Part shown: positions 1 to 8,681 of the stretch, in pieces
Numbering within the stretch: the stretch's first letter is position 1
How the letters are laid out: every line of letters starts with the position of its first letter
Notes under the pieces: model-generated
The model's database searches: none
Seen by the model: the letters and a program-made list of their open reading frames with translations, nothing else
Told to the model about the DNA's origin: nothing
Position numbers and translations under genes: made by a program
Assembly (NCBI RefSeq): GCF_014641615.1
Contig: NZ_BMIB01000001.1
Location: 1,550,769-1,614,768 of the forward strand
Direction: 5' to 3'
Length of the DNA stretch: 64,000 bases
DNA from: Filimonas zeae
GTDB lineage: Bacteria; Bacteroidota; Bacteroidia; Chitinophagales; Chitinophagaceae

Positions 1-123
1 TTGGTGAATAGCAGGGCAGAGGAAGTAGTGGGAGATACAGTGGGAATTATTATCGGTTCTTTGCCCGAAGAACAAGAGCGTTATCAAAAAGGCCGTATCG
101 ATAGCGACACGACCTCTCTGTAA
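1..123 (+). CDS. 3' end of an unidentified gene (partial)
   Basis: Frame 1 is open from the left edge to a TAA at 121-123, giving about 40 C-terminal residues (ending RIDSDTTSL). The stretch is acidic to neutral with no recognisable motif, and the gene continues outside the window. It converges on the phosphatase gene that ends at 176. It could be a chance open frame, since 40 codons is short. Function unknown. Confidence 0.45.
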   Translation: MVNSRAEEVVGDTVGIIIGSLPEEQERYQKGRIDSDTTSL

Positions 124-175
124 TTGGATGCATCTGACTTTGTATTTCAAAACCTGCTGCTGTATAAGGGGAAGC

Positions 176-991
176 TTATTTTGTATATTTACTACGTAAT
201 ATTGCTACTTCTTTCGGGCCTACACCCAGTTCTTTCTCCATAAAATTTTCTACAGTACCATATTGAGCGGCAAGGGCGCTGAAGAAGCTTTGCAGCAATT
301 CGGGGCGCAATTCCATTTCTTTTTTAATCTGCTCTGGTTGCATACCGGTGGCTTTAGACATCATGGTGAACATTTGCGCGTGCATGGGGGCCAGGTATAC
401 ATTGGAGGCCGTAAAGTCTGCCTCAATGGTTGTTTGGGGTACGCCCAGTGCATACAGGAACAGGGCGGTGGCCATGCCGGTTCTGTCGCGGCCACCGGTG
501 CAATGGTACATGATAGCGGCGGTATCTGGCAGTGTTAATAGCTGCTGAAACAGCGGGCGGTAGCGCTCGCCATAGTATTTAACGCTGGGTGAACCGTACA
601 TGGTTTGCAGAAAGCCGGTTTGTTTTATCATGGCTGCCATTTGCTGCATGTTGGGCAGGCTGTCGCTACCGGCGGGGCTGAGCAGGTACTTTGTTCCTTC
701 GGGTAAGCGGTCAGGGGCTGCGGCAGACTCTTTAGTGCCACGGAAATCAATTACTGATATGATGTGTCTGTTGCGGAAAGTTTGCAAGTCGGCATCGGTT
801 AAGTGACTAACATCGGCGCTGCGGTATACTTTTCCCCAGGTTACTTGTTTGCCGTCTTTGGTGGCATAGCCACCGGCATCGCGGAAATTGATTGCGCCCT
901 GCATGCGTACCAGCCGTTGTGTGCTGTCTGCCAGTTGTGCGGCGGCGAGTACAGGCATGGAAATAGCGCCCAAAAGGATATACTTTTTCAT
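176..991 (-). CDS. secreted tyrosine/dual-specificity protein phosphatase
   Basis: 271 aa. Residues 1-18 form a signal peptide ending in AAAQ, so the enzyme is exported to the periplasm or outside. The phosphatase loop HCTGGRDRTG (about residues 163-172) is the C-x5-R signature of cysteine-based phosphatases. The early FRDAGGY motif matches the Y_phosphatase3 group (LipA/MptpB-like), which act on phosphotyrosine, phosphoserine and sometimes phosphoinositides. ATG at 991. It lies 25 bp downstream of the TonB receptor gene on the same strand, so it probably shares that transcript and may release or process a phosphorylated ligand for the receptor. The family is clear; the substrate is unknown. 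Confidence 0.85.
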   Translation of the reverse strand: MKKYILLGAISMPVLAAAQLADSTQRLVRMQGAINFRDAGGYATKDGKQVTWGKVYRSADVSHLTDADLQTFRNRHIISVIDFRGTKESAAAPDRLPEGTKYLLSPAGSDSLPNMQQMAAMIKQTGFLQTMYGSPSVKYYGERYRPLFQQLLTLPDTAAIMYHCTGGRDRTGMATALFLYALGVPQTTIEADFTASNVYLAPMHAQMFTMMSKATGMQPEQIKKEMELRPELLQSFFSALAAQYGTVENFMEKELGVGPKEVAILRSKYTK

Positions 992-1016
992 ACTTATTGT
1001 TTAAAGCGGTGTTGTA

Positions 1017-3881
1017 TTAATGAATGATGTCGAAACGGATACCGGCCTGTCCGCGTATGCCATACCATTCTGCCATGGTAAGCCTGCGCTGATCGCCCAT
1101 ATAGGTTTTCAGGGGCTGGTTGGTTAAGTTGTTGAGTTCTGCAAATACTTTCAGTTTTCTGCTTACGCTTACGGTGGCGGAAGCATCTACGGTAAAGTTT
1201 TTATCGGTCCAGGTGTAGAAGTCTGCACCCAGTGCCTGGTTAATGGTTTCTACTGACTTACCGCGGTAGTTACCGGCTAACCGCACCATTACGCCATTAC
1301 GTTCGTAAAACAGGATGGTGTTGAAGAGCAGTTTAGACTGGTTGGGCAGGCTTGCTTTATCGGATATGTTACCAGCGGTTCTGGGAATGTTTACTTCTGA
1401 ATGGATGAGGGTGAAGTTACATTCGATGCCAAAGCCGCTCCAGAAATCTTTCAGGAAGTCGAAGCGTTTGTTAATACCGGCTTCTACACCTGCCAGGCTG
1501 GCATTGTTGAAGTTGCGCGCCTGTGTTACGGTGTAGTTGTTACCGTTTTCGGTATAGTTGCTTCTGTTGGTGAAGATAACATCCTGTATATGCTTGTAGA
1601 AAACACCACCGGAAAGCAGGCCTATGTTGTTGAAATAATATTCGCCCATGAGGTCGAAGTTATTGGAGAAGGTAGGTTTGATGCCGGGGTTACCACGGGT
1701 AATGGTGATAGGGTTTTTGGTGTTGTCTACCGACTCTGCAGGCGTCATATCACTGAAGTTAGGACGGATGAAAGTGCGTGTAAATGCGGCGCGGATGCTG
1801 GCTTTGTCGTTAATGCTGTATTTCAGGTGCAGCATAGGTAGCAGTGCGTTGTAGTGGTTTGTAACCGTAGTGTCTTTTATTACGGTGCCTGTGCCGCTGA
1901 TGGTTGATTTAGAGCCGTTGAGTTCCATATGGGTATACTCGTTACGCACGCCGCCTATAAATTTGAGTTTATCGGTAATGTCGTACTCGGCCATTACATA
2001 ACCAGCGGTAACATCTTCAAAACCTTCGTACAGGTTGGTGTTGTTGGTGGCGCTGGTATAGTTGCCAAAGCCGTTTTTCTTCAGGGTATCGGCCTGATAC
2101 AGATTGAACAGCTGGTTTTTGGTAAGCGGGTTCATGATGAACTGGTTGTAGTGGCCGCCCATGTTTTTGAAGAATTGCTGCCCTTTGGGAAAGCTTTCTG
2201 TTTGCAGTTGCGACAGGCTTAACAGAGCAGGGGAGCCGGGTATGCCCAATGCTGCGCCTGGCAGATATACAAAGTTAGAGCCATAGGTGCTGCTGCGTGT
2301 TTTATGGCGGTATTTGATACCGGCTTTCAGGCTCAGTTTGCTGCTAGCTGTTACTTTAATGTTTGCCTGTGCAGTACGATCGCGCTCTTTAGTATCTAAC
2401 TGTGCAATTACCAATTGTTGCAGCGTGAGTCTGGTGGGGTCCATTACTTCTTTGGCATTGGTTATACCCGGCTGGAAATCCAGCGGATCGCCACCTACAC
2501 CATTGGGAGAATCGAAGCCCCAGTATCTTTTACCATCAGCCGACAGGTTGCTGAAGCCACCGGTGATTTTTTGACGGAAAGTGGCAATGGGCAAGCCTTT
2601 GCCGCTACTGGTAGGAGGGGTTTCCAGAAAATACTTAGACAGGTAATCGCTTGCAGACCAGTCCAGCTTTACACGCGTTGCCAACTGGTGTTCACCCCCT
2701 ACTTCTGCACCATTGATTTTGGTTTGGTAGTGGGAGTAGCGATAGTTGTACTGGTAGCGGCTGTTGGTATAGTCTACATACGACTCATATACGGGGCGGA
2801 TGTCGTTGAATTTGGTCATCATGCCACGGAAAGTGATTTTATGGGCGGCGTTGAATTTATATTCCAGGCCCAGGTTGCCACCATAGGTTTGTCGCTTACC
2901 CATGTAGCGTTTCAGCATTACAGTGTTGATAGACTTTTGCTGGGCGGCATCGGCCAGGCCCGTGTTGTAAGACGTTTCGTAGCTGTCGGTACCCCATTGC
3001 CTGTCCCAGATGGCACCTGCCAGCATAATACCCAGACGGTTATTAAAGAAGCGGTCGCCATACACTGCCGAAGCGTTATAGGTACCGTTTTGAGAGAAAG
3101 TATTGTAACCACCTGCCAGACTTGCATTGAGTGTTCTTTTAGCGGGTGCAGTGCGGGTGATGAAGTTGATAGAGCCGCCGATAGCATCACCTTCCCAATC
3201 GGGCGTAAGTGCTTTGGCTACCTGCACATACTGAATCATTTCGGAAGGTACGGCATCCAATACTGAAGAACGGTTGCCCAATACGTTAGAACTGGGCAGT
3301 CTGCTACCGTTGAACATAGTGCTGGTCCAGGCGAACGGGGTACCACGCACGGTAGCCTGGTCGGCTTCGCCATGGTAGCGGGCTACGGCCACGCCCTGCA
3401 TGCGCTGTACGGCTTCGGCTGCATTACGATCGGGCAGTTTACCAATGGCATCGGCTGCAATTACATCCATAATGGCTACGGAGTTCTTTTTAATAGCATA
3501 CGCCTTTATCTGGGAGGGCGCCATGGTACCTCTTACCAATACTGAGCCCGGACCGTCTGTAGCAAGGCTCAGTAGCAGGTTGCCGGCATCGTTAACGCCT
3601 TCATGCACTACCAGTTCCAGTTGCTTTTTCTCATATCCTACGTAAGAAACGGTAAGGGTTTGTTTACCGGTAGCATTCAGAAGAATGGTGAATGCACCAT
3701 TAAGATCGGTAGTGGCGGTTTTTTTATTTCCGGCTGCGCTGATAGTTGCGCCGGGTAACAGGCCATCTCTGCCCGCGATGGTACCTTTTACCACCTGTGC
3801 GCCAGACTGCAGCCAGCCCACAATACCCAGAAGTACAATGCCGTTTTTCCAACCCGGCATAGAGAGCGTTTTGGTACGCAT
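1017..3881 (-). CDS. TonB-dependent outer-membrane receptor
   Basis: 954 aa from the ATG at 3881; the frame extends to a GTG at 3920 but the ATG gives a cleaner signal peptide (basic N-terminus, hydrophobic core, ending SGAQ). Domains in order: carboxypeptidase-D regulatory-like beta-sandwich (about 30-110, VKGTIAGRDG...), plug (about 120-240, with KLPDRNAAEAVQRMQGV and DQATVRG), then a beta-barrel to the C-terminus ending GIRFDIIH. There is no STN signalling domain, so it is unlikely to signal through FecR. It imports a substrate across the outer membrane using TonB/ExbBD energy. It forms a likely operon with the downstream phosphatase gene; the AraC-type regulator lies directly upstream on the same strand. 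Ligand unknown. Confidence 0.9.
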   Translation of the reverse strand: MRTKTLSMPGWKNGIVLLGIVGWLQSGAQVVKGTIAGRDGLLPGATISAAGNKKTATTDLNGAFTILLNATGKQTLTVSYVGYEKKQLELVVHEGVNDAGNLLLSLATDGPGSVLVRGTMAPSQIKAYAIKKNSVAIMDVIAADAIGKLPDRNAAEAVQRMQGVAVARYHGEADQATVRGTPFAWTSTMFNGSRLPSSNVLGNRSSVLDAVPSEMIQYVQVAKALTPDWEGDAIGGSINFITRTAPAKRTLNASLAGGYNTFSQNGTYNASAVYGDRFFNNRLGIMLAGAIWDRQWGTDSYETSYNTGLADAAQQKSINTVMLKRYMGKRQTYGGNLGLEYKFNAAHKITFRGMMTKFNDIRPVYESYVDYTNSRYQYNYRYSHYQTKINGAEVGGEHQLATRVKLDWSASDYLSKYFLETPPTSSGKGLPIATFRQKITGGFSNLSADGKRYWGFDSPNGVGGDPLDFQPGITNAKEVMDPTRLTLQQLVIAQLDTKERDRTAQANIKVTASSKLSLKAGIKYRHKTRSSTYGSNFVYLPGAALGIPGSPALLSLSQLQTESFPKGQQFFKNMGGHYNQFIMNPLTKNQLFNLYQADTLKKNGFGNYTSATNNTNLYEGFEDVTAGYVMAEYDITDKLKFIGGVRNEYTHMELNGSKSTISGTGTVIKDTTVTNHYNALLPMLHLKYSINDKASIRAAFTRTFIRPNFSDMTPAESVDNTKNPITITRGNPGIKPTFSNNFDLMGEYYFNNIGLLSGGVFYKHIQDVIFTNRSNYTENGNNYTVTQARNFNNASLAGVEAGINKRFDFLKDFWSGFGIECNFTLIHSEVNIPRTAGNISDKASLPNQSKLLFNTILFYERNGVMVRLAGNYRGKSVETINQALGADFYTWTDKNFTVDASATVSVSRKLKVFAELNNLTNQPLKTYMGDQRRLTMAEWYGIRGQAGIRFDIIH

Positions 3882-3994
3882 GATTGTTAATTTTCGGCAA
3901 AGTTGCCAGGGTAGTTTCACAGCAGCGTCCGTAACGGCCGGGTGGTACGCCTTACCGGTTGTGTTGGTTTATTCGCACTTGCGTTTCTTGATTA

Positions 3995-5344
3995 TCAGTG
4001 TGTTGCGTGTGTTACGAAAACATTACCAATCAAGGGACGGGAATTGTTTTCTGTAACAGGTTTCTGTTTTTTAATGTATCCGGACGGGGTGAAGCCTGTT
4101 GTTTTTTTGAAATACTGATTAAAGGTGGATTTGGAGTTGAAGCCTGCTTCAAATGCCAGGGAAAGAATGGCGGGCTGTACGTGCTTTTGCCGGCATTTAT
4201 CCAGCAGGGCCAGTACGGCGTTAATGCGGTAATCGTTCAGAAACTGATAAAAGGTTTTGCCAAGGTGTTGGTTGAGAGCCTCGGAAATATGGTGGCGGGG
4301 CAGTTTACTGAGAACAGACAGCTTTTCGAGCGTAAGATCGGAATCGGCATAGGCTTTCTGTTTTTCCATTACCTCGGTAAGGCGGGTAATGATGGCCTGC
4401 TGCTGGTGCAGTGCCAGTGTAAAGCGTTTGGCGTGTGCCGGTGCGGCGAAAGTTACAGCAGAAGACGTGGCGGCATCGGCAGCTACCGGCACGGCTGGTG
4501 TGCTTTGAAGGTTGTTAGCAGTTTCAGCAACTATGGCTATAACTGTTGTGCTGCCGTTTGTAGCTGCGGCAATTGGGGCAGCGGCCTGGCTGGTTAGTAG
4601 CAGCCCTGTTTCTGCACAGCTTTGCAGTGCGGGTACATTTTGCTCTTCTGTTACATCTGCTGCTTCGGTTTCGGCCAGCGGTGTAAGGCGGTAGCGGATA
4701 ACGGCCAGGCTTATAGCTGTGGTGATGCTGTAGGCCAGTATGCGTATGGCGATATTAAACGAGTGATAGTTTTTGATGAGGTGTAAAGGGTTTACGATGC
4801 ATATGAGGGAAAATGTAAGCAGCCCCATGAACAGGTATAACAGGCTGATACGTTTAATAAGAATGGACTCAGCCTTCCAGAAAGCGGGCAGGTGTCTGGC
4901 TTTGTGCAAGGCCATGAGCGGAAATGCAATCATGGTAATCATGATTACGTACTGGGTACTCTGGTTGTAGAGATACAGCAACTGATTGTACTGGTTAGAG
5001 CCGGTTACTATATGCAGCACTATGGCAAAGAATACCACAGAAGCCAGAAAAGCGGGGAGGAGCAGGTACCAGTGTTTGAGCGGATTGTAGCGACGGTTGG
5101 CTACTTTATTGGTATAAATCCACAACAGCGGACCGTAAGCCACATCGGTAAAAGAGTTGAAGGCTACTTTAATACCATCTGTTTCTGATACCGCGTAAAT
5201 AACGAATTTGATACACAGGTGTATGCAGATACATACGAGTAAGAGATTGAGTATAGCTTCAGCCGGGCGTTTGCGGCGGTGTGCCGCATACATGGTAAGT
5301 GCCACCAGTGACTGAAAGGCGCCGATGATGATTATGTAGTTCAT
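3995..5344 (-). CDS. membrane-anchored AraC-family transcription regulator
   Basis: 449 aa from ATG 5344; a TTG three codons upstream is less likely. The N-terminal half (to about residue 215) holds roughly six to seven hydrophobic helices, beginning YIIIIGAFQSLVALTMYAA. An Ala/Thr-rich linker (about 225-310) follows, then a C-terminal AraC-type double helix-turn-helix (LTLEKLSVLSKLPRHHISEA and LAFEAGFNSKSTFNQYFKK..GFTPSGY). This layout (7TM-like sensor plus cytoplasmic AraC domain) is common in Bacteroidota and suggests direct sensing at the membrane. It sits 113 bp upstream of the TonB receptor on the same strand, so that receptor/phosphatase unit is the obvious candidate target. The inducer is not known. 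Confidence 0.85.
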   Translation of the reverse strand: MNYIIIIGAFQSLVALTMYAAHRRKRPAEAILNLLLVCICIHLCIKFVIYAVSETDGIKVAFNSFTDVAYGPLLWIYTNKVANRRYNPLKHWYLLLPAFLASVVFFAIVLHIVTGSNQYNQLLYLYNQSTQYVIMITMIAFPLMALHKARHLPAFWKAESILIKRISLLYLFMGLLTFSLICIVNPLHLIKNYHSFNIAIRILAYSITTAISLAVIRYRLTPLAETEAADVTEEQNVPALQSCAETGLLLTSQAAAPIAAATNGSTTVIAIVAETANNLQSTPAVPVAADAATSSAVTFAAPAHAKRFTLALHQQQAIITRLTEVMEKQKAYADSDLTLEKLSVLSKLPRHHISEALNQHLGKTFYQFLNDYRINAVLALLDKCRQKHVQPAILSLAFEAGFNSKSTFNQYFKKTTGFTPSGYIKKQKPVTENNSRPLIGNVFVTHATH

Positions 5345-5412
5345 GTACGGCAAAGCTAGCAGGCGAATGTTACCTTATAATTAACACGCGCCTGCCTGGC
5401 TGTGTACCGGGG

Positions 5413-5826
5413 TTATTGTTTGGTAACTACTACTTTTTCCGTACCGGAGGTCGCGGTTGTTACCCTGAAAGAACGTTCTATCTGCTGTTTTCCGGAGCGT
5501 ACAATAAATACGGGGCTGATTTCTTCTTCCTCTTTTATCAGGTGTATTGCCTTTTCAAAATGTGTATCTGTATAAGAGCCATTGTAAAGTACATCGCCTG
5601 CATCGTTTTTAATTACCAGGCGAAACTGTATACCTGCCGGGTTATCTATATTTACGCGGAAGATAACGGTACTGTTGGCATAGCTGACATATTCTACCGA
5701 TACCTGCTTATCAGCCAGGGTAGCGGTTTCTTTTTTGTCGTTATAGGTTGCCGCATGGGCAACAGAAGGGAGTGTTGCGGAAGGAACAGATAGGGTAAGG
5801 GCTGCACCAATAATAAATTTCATCAT
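5413..5826 (-). CDS. small secreted protein, paralogue A
   Basis: About 137 aa from ATG 5826 (ATG 5823 is equally possible; the longer frame begins with TTG). A signal peptide (KFIIGAALTLSVPSA...AHA) is followed by a roughly 105-residue beta-rich domain. That domain contains KNDAGDVLYNGSYTDT and ends KVVVTKQ. It is strongly similar along its whole length to the product of the next gene upstream (5997-6401), so the two are tandem duplicates. The strand pattern resembles the small Ig-like folds of Bacteroidota secreted proteins, including T9SS tails, but no carrier protein is attached. Function unknown; probably periplasmic or exported. Confidence 0.7.
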   Translation of the reverse strand: MMKFIIGAALTLSVPSATLPSVAHAATYNDKKETATLADKQVSVEYVSYANSTVIFRVNIDNPAGIQFRLVIKNDAGDVLYNGSYTDTHFEKAIHLIKEEEEISPVFIVRSGKQQIERSFRVTTATSGTEKVVVTKQ

Positions 5827-5940
5827 ATATTTCAAGAGTTTGAGTGGGTGGTTCAGTACTGCAAAACTATATGACAGATAGGAAGTTATAAATTACGCTT
5901 GCGTTAACTTTATGTATGTTACTGTTCACATACGGGCAAT

Positions 5941-5969
5941 AAAAAAGGCCCGGCGCAGATGCCAGACCT
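5941..5969 (-). terminator. terminator of small secreted paralogue B
   Basis: Read on the minus strand, a 9-bp stem (AGGTCTGGC with GCCGGGCCT, two G-U pairs) around a six-base loop is followed by a run of six T. The same sequence read on the plus strand has two C-A mismatches, so it is a minus-strand terminator for the gene ending at 5997. It separates the two paralogues into independent transcripts. Confidence 0.75.
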
Positions 5970-5996
5970 CTTTCATATTTTGATTTGTGTGTGTGC

Positions 5997-6401
5997 TTAT
6001 TGCTTTACTACCACTACTTCTTCAGTAGAGCTGCTGGTAGAGTTTACTTTAAAAGTGCGCTCAATTCTCTGAGAACCTACGCGGATGATGAAAGTAGGGT
6101 TCATTTCGCTGTCTTCTTTCAGCAGGTGAACTGCTTTAGAAAAGCTGGTATCGGAATAAGAGCCCTGATATAATACATCACCTGCTTCGTTTTTGATAAT
6201 CAGGCTGAATTTCTGAGCGGTTGGGTTTTCAAATGCTACGCGGAAAACAACGCTGTTGTCGTTATAGCCTGTATAGGTAACAGATACCTGCTTTTCAGCA
6301 ATGGCTACTGTTTCTTTGTCTTTGTTGTTGTTTGCTTTGCTGGTGTTAACCGATACCAGAGATACTAAAACCGCGATGACTGCACAATAAACTGTTTTCA
6401 T
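5997..6401 (-). CDS. small secreted protein, paralogue B
   Basis: 134 aa from ATG 6401. The open frame continues upstream to a TTG at 6521, but a strong promoter lies inside that extension (6460-6491), which rules it out. Signal peptide MKTVYCAVIAVLVSLVSVNTSKA, then a beta-rich domain with KNEAGDVLYQGSYSDT, IIRVGSQRIERTFKV and a C-terminal EEVVVVKQ. Closely related to the neighbouring paralogue A (5413-5826). It has its own promoter and its own terminator. I do not recognise a named family; a small periplasmic or surface-exposed beta-sandwich is the best description. Confidence 0.75.
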   Translation of the reverse strand: MKTVYCAVIAVLVSLVSVNTSKANNNKDKETVAIAEKQVSVTYTGYNDNSVVFRVAFENPTAQKFSLIIKNEAGDVLYQGSYSDTSFSKAVHLLKEDSEMNPTFIIRVGSQRIERTFKVNSTSSSTEEVVVVKQ

Positions 6402-6459
6402 AATGTTTCTTTTAGGGAGAAGCTTTGGGCGTGTTGCGCTTTTCGCTTCTTTCATGATA

Positions 6460-6491
6460 CAAAAGTATATTGGCAATACAGGTATTGCAAA
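6460..6491 (-). promoter_or_regulatory. Bacteroidota promoter with a palindrome in its spacer
   Basis: On the minus strand: -33 box TTTG (6491-6488), 20-nt spacer, -7 box TACTTTTG (6467-6460). This matches the Bacteroidota consensus TTTG-N19-20-TAnnTTTG and lies about 60 nt upstream of ATG 6401. The spacer holds a perfect inverted repeat, CAATAC-AG-GTATTG (6474-6487), well placed for a repressor that would block RNA polymerase. Confidence 0.75.
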
Positions 6492-6734
6492 CCATGTTTT
6501 GTGTGTTTTTATTATAGTCAAACCAGGTTGGTGTGGGTGTAAGTGGCTGGTATTTAGTTTGTTGCGATTCGTTTGGATATGATGCCCAGCGCTAAAAAAA
6601 GGTTGAAAAAAACCAGAAAGCAGGCTGTTTTTTATAAAAAAACGCTGTTTTGTTGAAATAATGTATCACCCGGGGTGAATAGTGAGGCTAATCTGTACAA
6701 TGTGGCGAAGTGTGCTTATAACGGTTATGTCTTT

Positions 6735-7970
6735 CTAATAATCGAATCTTGCCCAGCTGCCTGTCCACGGAAAAGCCTCAGGAGCAAATGCGCCTTTGTA
6801 GGCAGCACTGTCTGAGGTTGGCCTGGCGGCAGGTGAGCTGGATGCGGGGCGGAAATCGGCCCAGTCCCATGGAGATATGAGCTGAATGGAATCGTTGTTT
6901 TCTGTATAGTTATGCAACCGTGATGGTGCTGTGAAACTGATGTTTGCGCCTGCGGTGATGAATTGAGTATTATCCAGATAGCCGAGGAAAAGAGAGTGTG
7001 TTATTGTAACATGATCTTTGGTTGTTATGGTATTACTGTGCCACTTTGCCTGGTAAAATGGTGGTGGGGCAGAGGCGAGGCCTATTACGGTAAGATGATC
7101 GAACGCTACGCCTGTGTTGCTGCTGCTTTTACCGTAAGCAGTTTTGGGCGGGTGTACTGCTGTAAAAGCGCTGTCTGCTGCACGGGGATGGGTAAGCGAC
7201 AGAGAATAAGATAGCCGCCCGCTATAGCCCATTTTAGTGGAAAAAGCTTCCTGTACAGGACACAGGGATATGAGATGGCTGGCAGGGGTGTTGCCGCCCC
7301 GGAATTCAAAAGCATGGCTGCGCGGCCAGGCTGCTTCTACATAATCTATGGTTGTGCCGCTGCCCGTTCCGCAGAGGGTGAGTGCGCTTAACTGGTGGGG
7401 AATGCCGGCATACTCAATACGCGTATAGGTAATGGAGCCGGAATTGTCTGACAAAGTATTACCATATCTCCAGGCAGAATCTGATTGCAGTATTAGGCTG
7501 TCGGCTTTGTGGTTAAACATGGCAAGTGTGCGCAGAAGGGAGCTGCCTGCGTATTGGCCTCCTGCCTGGCCCAGCAACAAAATACCACCCCAATCACCCG
7601 GCGCGGGTTTGGAAGCATGTGAGGTGAATACTACCGGTTCTGCGGCCGTTCCGTTACATTCTATACGGGCGGCAGGCAATATAATAAGTGCGGCTGGTAA
7701 TTGTGTGTTGTTTTCCGGTTTTATACATTCAATACGTACACCGGGTGCTATGGTAAGGGTACTGCCGTTAGCCACCCATACAATGCCTTCCAGGCGATAA
7801 AGGGTGTCTTTATGCAATGTGCGTGAACTATTTAGTATGCCGGATAAAGTGGCGGTACCTGCAAACGGTCTTCCTGAGCTTTGCAGCTTGTCTGCTTCCA
7901 CTTCCTTTTCGCAGGAAAGAAAGCCTGTGCAGAGTAACAGAAGGAATAAGCAGCAGGTATTGGTTTTCAT
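6735..7970 (-). CDS. beta-helix-like lipoprotein, divergent paralogue
   Basis: 411 aa. Lipoprotein signal peptide with lipobox FLSC (Cys20), so outer-membrane anchored. The body is full-length similar to the lipoprotein at 14386-15717: shared KDTLYRL, TLTIAPG, PVVFTS, PGDWGG, FEF.GG, GYSG.LSYSLS and SPWDWADFRP near the end. The repeated short hydrophobic strands suggest a right-handed parallel beta-helix. Compared with the paralogue it has lost three acidic loops (see findings). The start is 11 bp downstream of the sigma-factor stop on the same strand, so the two are probably co-transcribed. Proteins of this kind occur next to TonB receptors in Bacteroidota; their exact role is not established here. 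Confidence 0.75.
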   Translation of the reverse strand: MKTNTCCLFLLLLCTGFLSCEKEVEADKLQSSGRPFAGTATLSGILNSSRTLHKDTLYRLEGIVWVANGSTLTIAPGVRIECIKPENNTQLPAALIILPAARIECNGTAAEPVVFTSHASKPAPGDWGGILLLGQAGGQYAGSSLLRTLAMFNHKADSLILQSDSAWRYGNTLSDNSGSITYTRIEYAGIPHQLSALTLCGTGSGTTIDYVEAAWPRSHAFEFRGGNTPASHLISLCPVQEAFSTKMGYSGRLSYSLSLTHPRAADSAFTAVHPPKTAYGKSSSNTGVAFDHLTVIGLASAPPPFYQAKWHSNTITTKDHVTITHSLFLGYLDNTQFITAGANISFTAPSRLHNYTENNDSIQLISPWDWADFRPASSSPAARPTSDSAAYKGAFAPEAFPWTGSWARFDY

Positions 7971-7981
7971 AGTGGTATTTT

Positions 7982-8542
7982 TTAATCGGTCATGAGTTGA
8001 ATGGCAAGTGGTATCTGGTAAATAAATAATACGGCAACTACATCCATATCTGCCAGGTTATTTTTCAGGTAGTTGATTGCTTCAGACAGGTGTTTGCGAA
8101 CGGCACGTGGCGTAATATGTAACTGATCGGCAATTTCACTTACAGAAAGGCCTTCTTCCTTACGCATCAGGAAAATTTTTCTTCTGCGAACGGGCATCTG
8201 TACAATTACCTGGTTAATCTGTTCCAGGTGTTGTGCCGTAACAATAGAAGGTTCTGCATGAGAAACAGTTTCCTGTGTTTGTTTTAAATGGAGAAAGTGC
8301 TTTTTTTCTGTAGCGGTTTTTCTGATGTTGTCTATCATCAGGTTTTTGGCGTAGCTGAATAAAAGTGGCAGTACTTCTTCCTCCGTGTTAATGTGATCCA
8401 GGTTAATCCAGAGTTTGATATAGCATTGCTGCATAATATCTTTAATATTACTATCTTCTGGTATAAATTTCTTTACATATGCGAAAAGCCTGTCACGGGT
8501 GCCGGTGTAAATGAAGTCGAATAGTTTTTCCCCTGTTGCCAT
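7982..8542 (-). CDS. ECF sigma factor (FecI-like, sigma-70 region 2/4)
   Basis: 186 aa from ATG 8542 (a TTG two codons upstream is less likely). Region 2 is at about residues 8-75 (LFDFIYTGTRDRLFAYVKKF, then DIMQQCYIKLW). Region 4 is at about 118-165 (MPVRRRKIFLMRKEEGLSVSE, HITPRAVRKHLSEA). It ends in a hydrophobic tail (VVAVLFIYQIPLAIQL), often seen in Bacteroidota FecI-type factors. The partner anti-sigma FecR is not adjacent as usual but lies 1.6 kb away on the opposite strand beyond the divergent S41 protease gene. It is expected to direct RNA polymerase to the TonB receptor/lipoprotein block. Confidence 0.9.
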   Translation of the reverse strand: MATGEKLFDFIYTGTRDRLFAYVKKFIPEDSNIKDIMQQCYIKLWINLDHINTEEEVLPLLFSYAKNLMIDNIRKTATEKKHFLHLKQTQETVSHAEPSIVTAQHLEQINQVIVQMPVRRRKIFLMRKEEGLSVSEIADQLHITPRAVRKHLSEAINYLKNNLADMDVVAVLFIYQIPLAIQLMTD

Positions 8543-8681
8543 ATGCAAGGTAGCTTGAGTGCTTAAAATTCCTAAACATCCCGTTAAAAATAGAGCGTGA
8601 ATACAAACATAACAATTACTTCATAGTTATTAAGTTTAATATGAAGTTTTTAATAAAGAATTTTATTTACAAACCTGACTT

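Noticed and set aside
2415..3266. Long plus-strand frame opposite the TonB receptor gene
   Set aside because: It is a shadow of the minus-strand receptor, with no conserved motif or promoter; the receptor's domains span the region.
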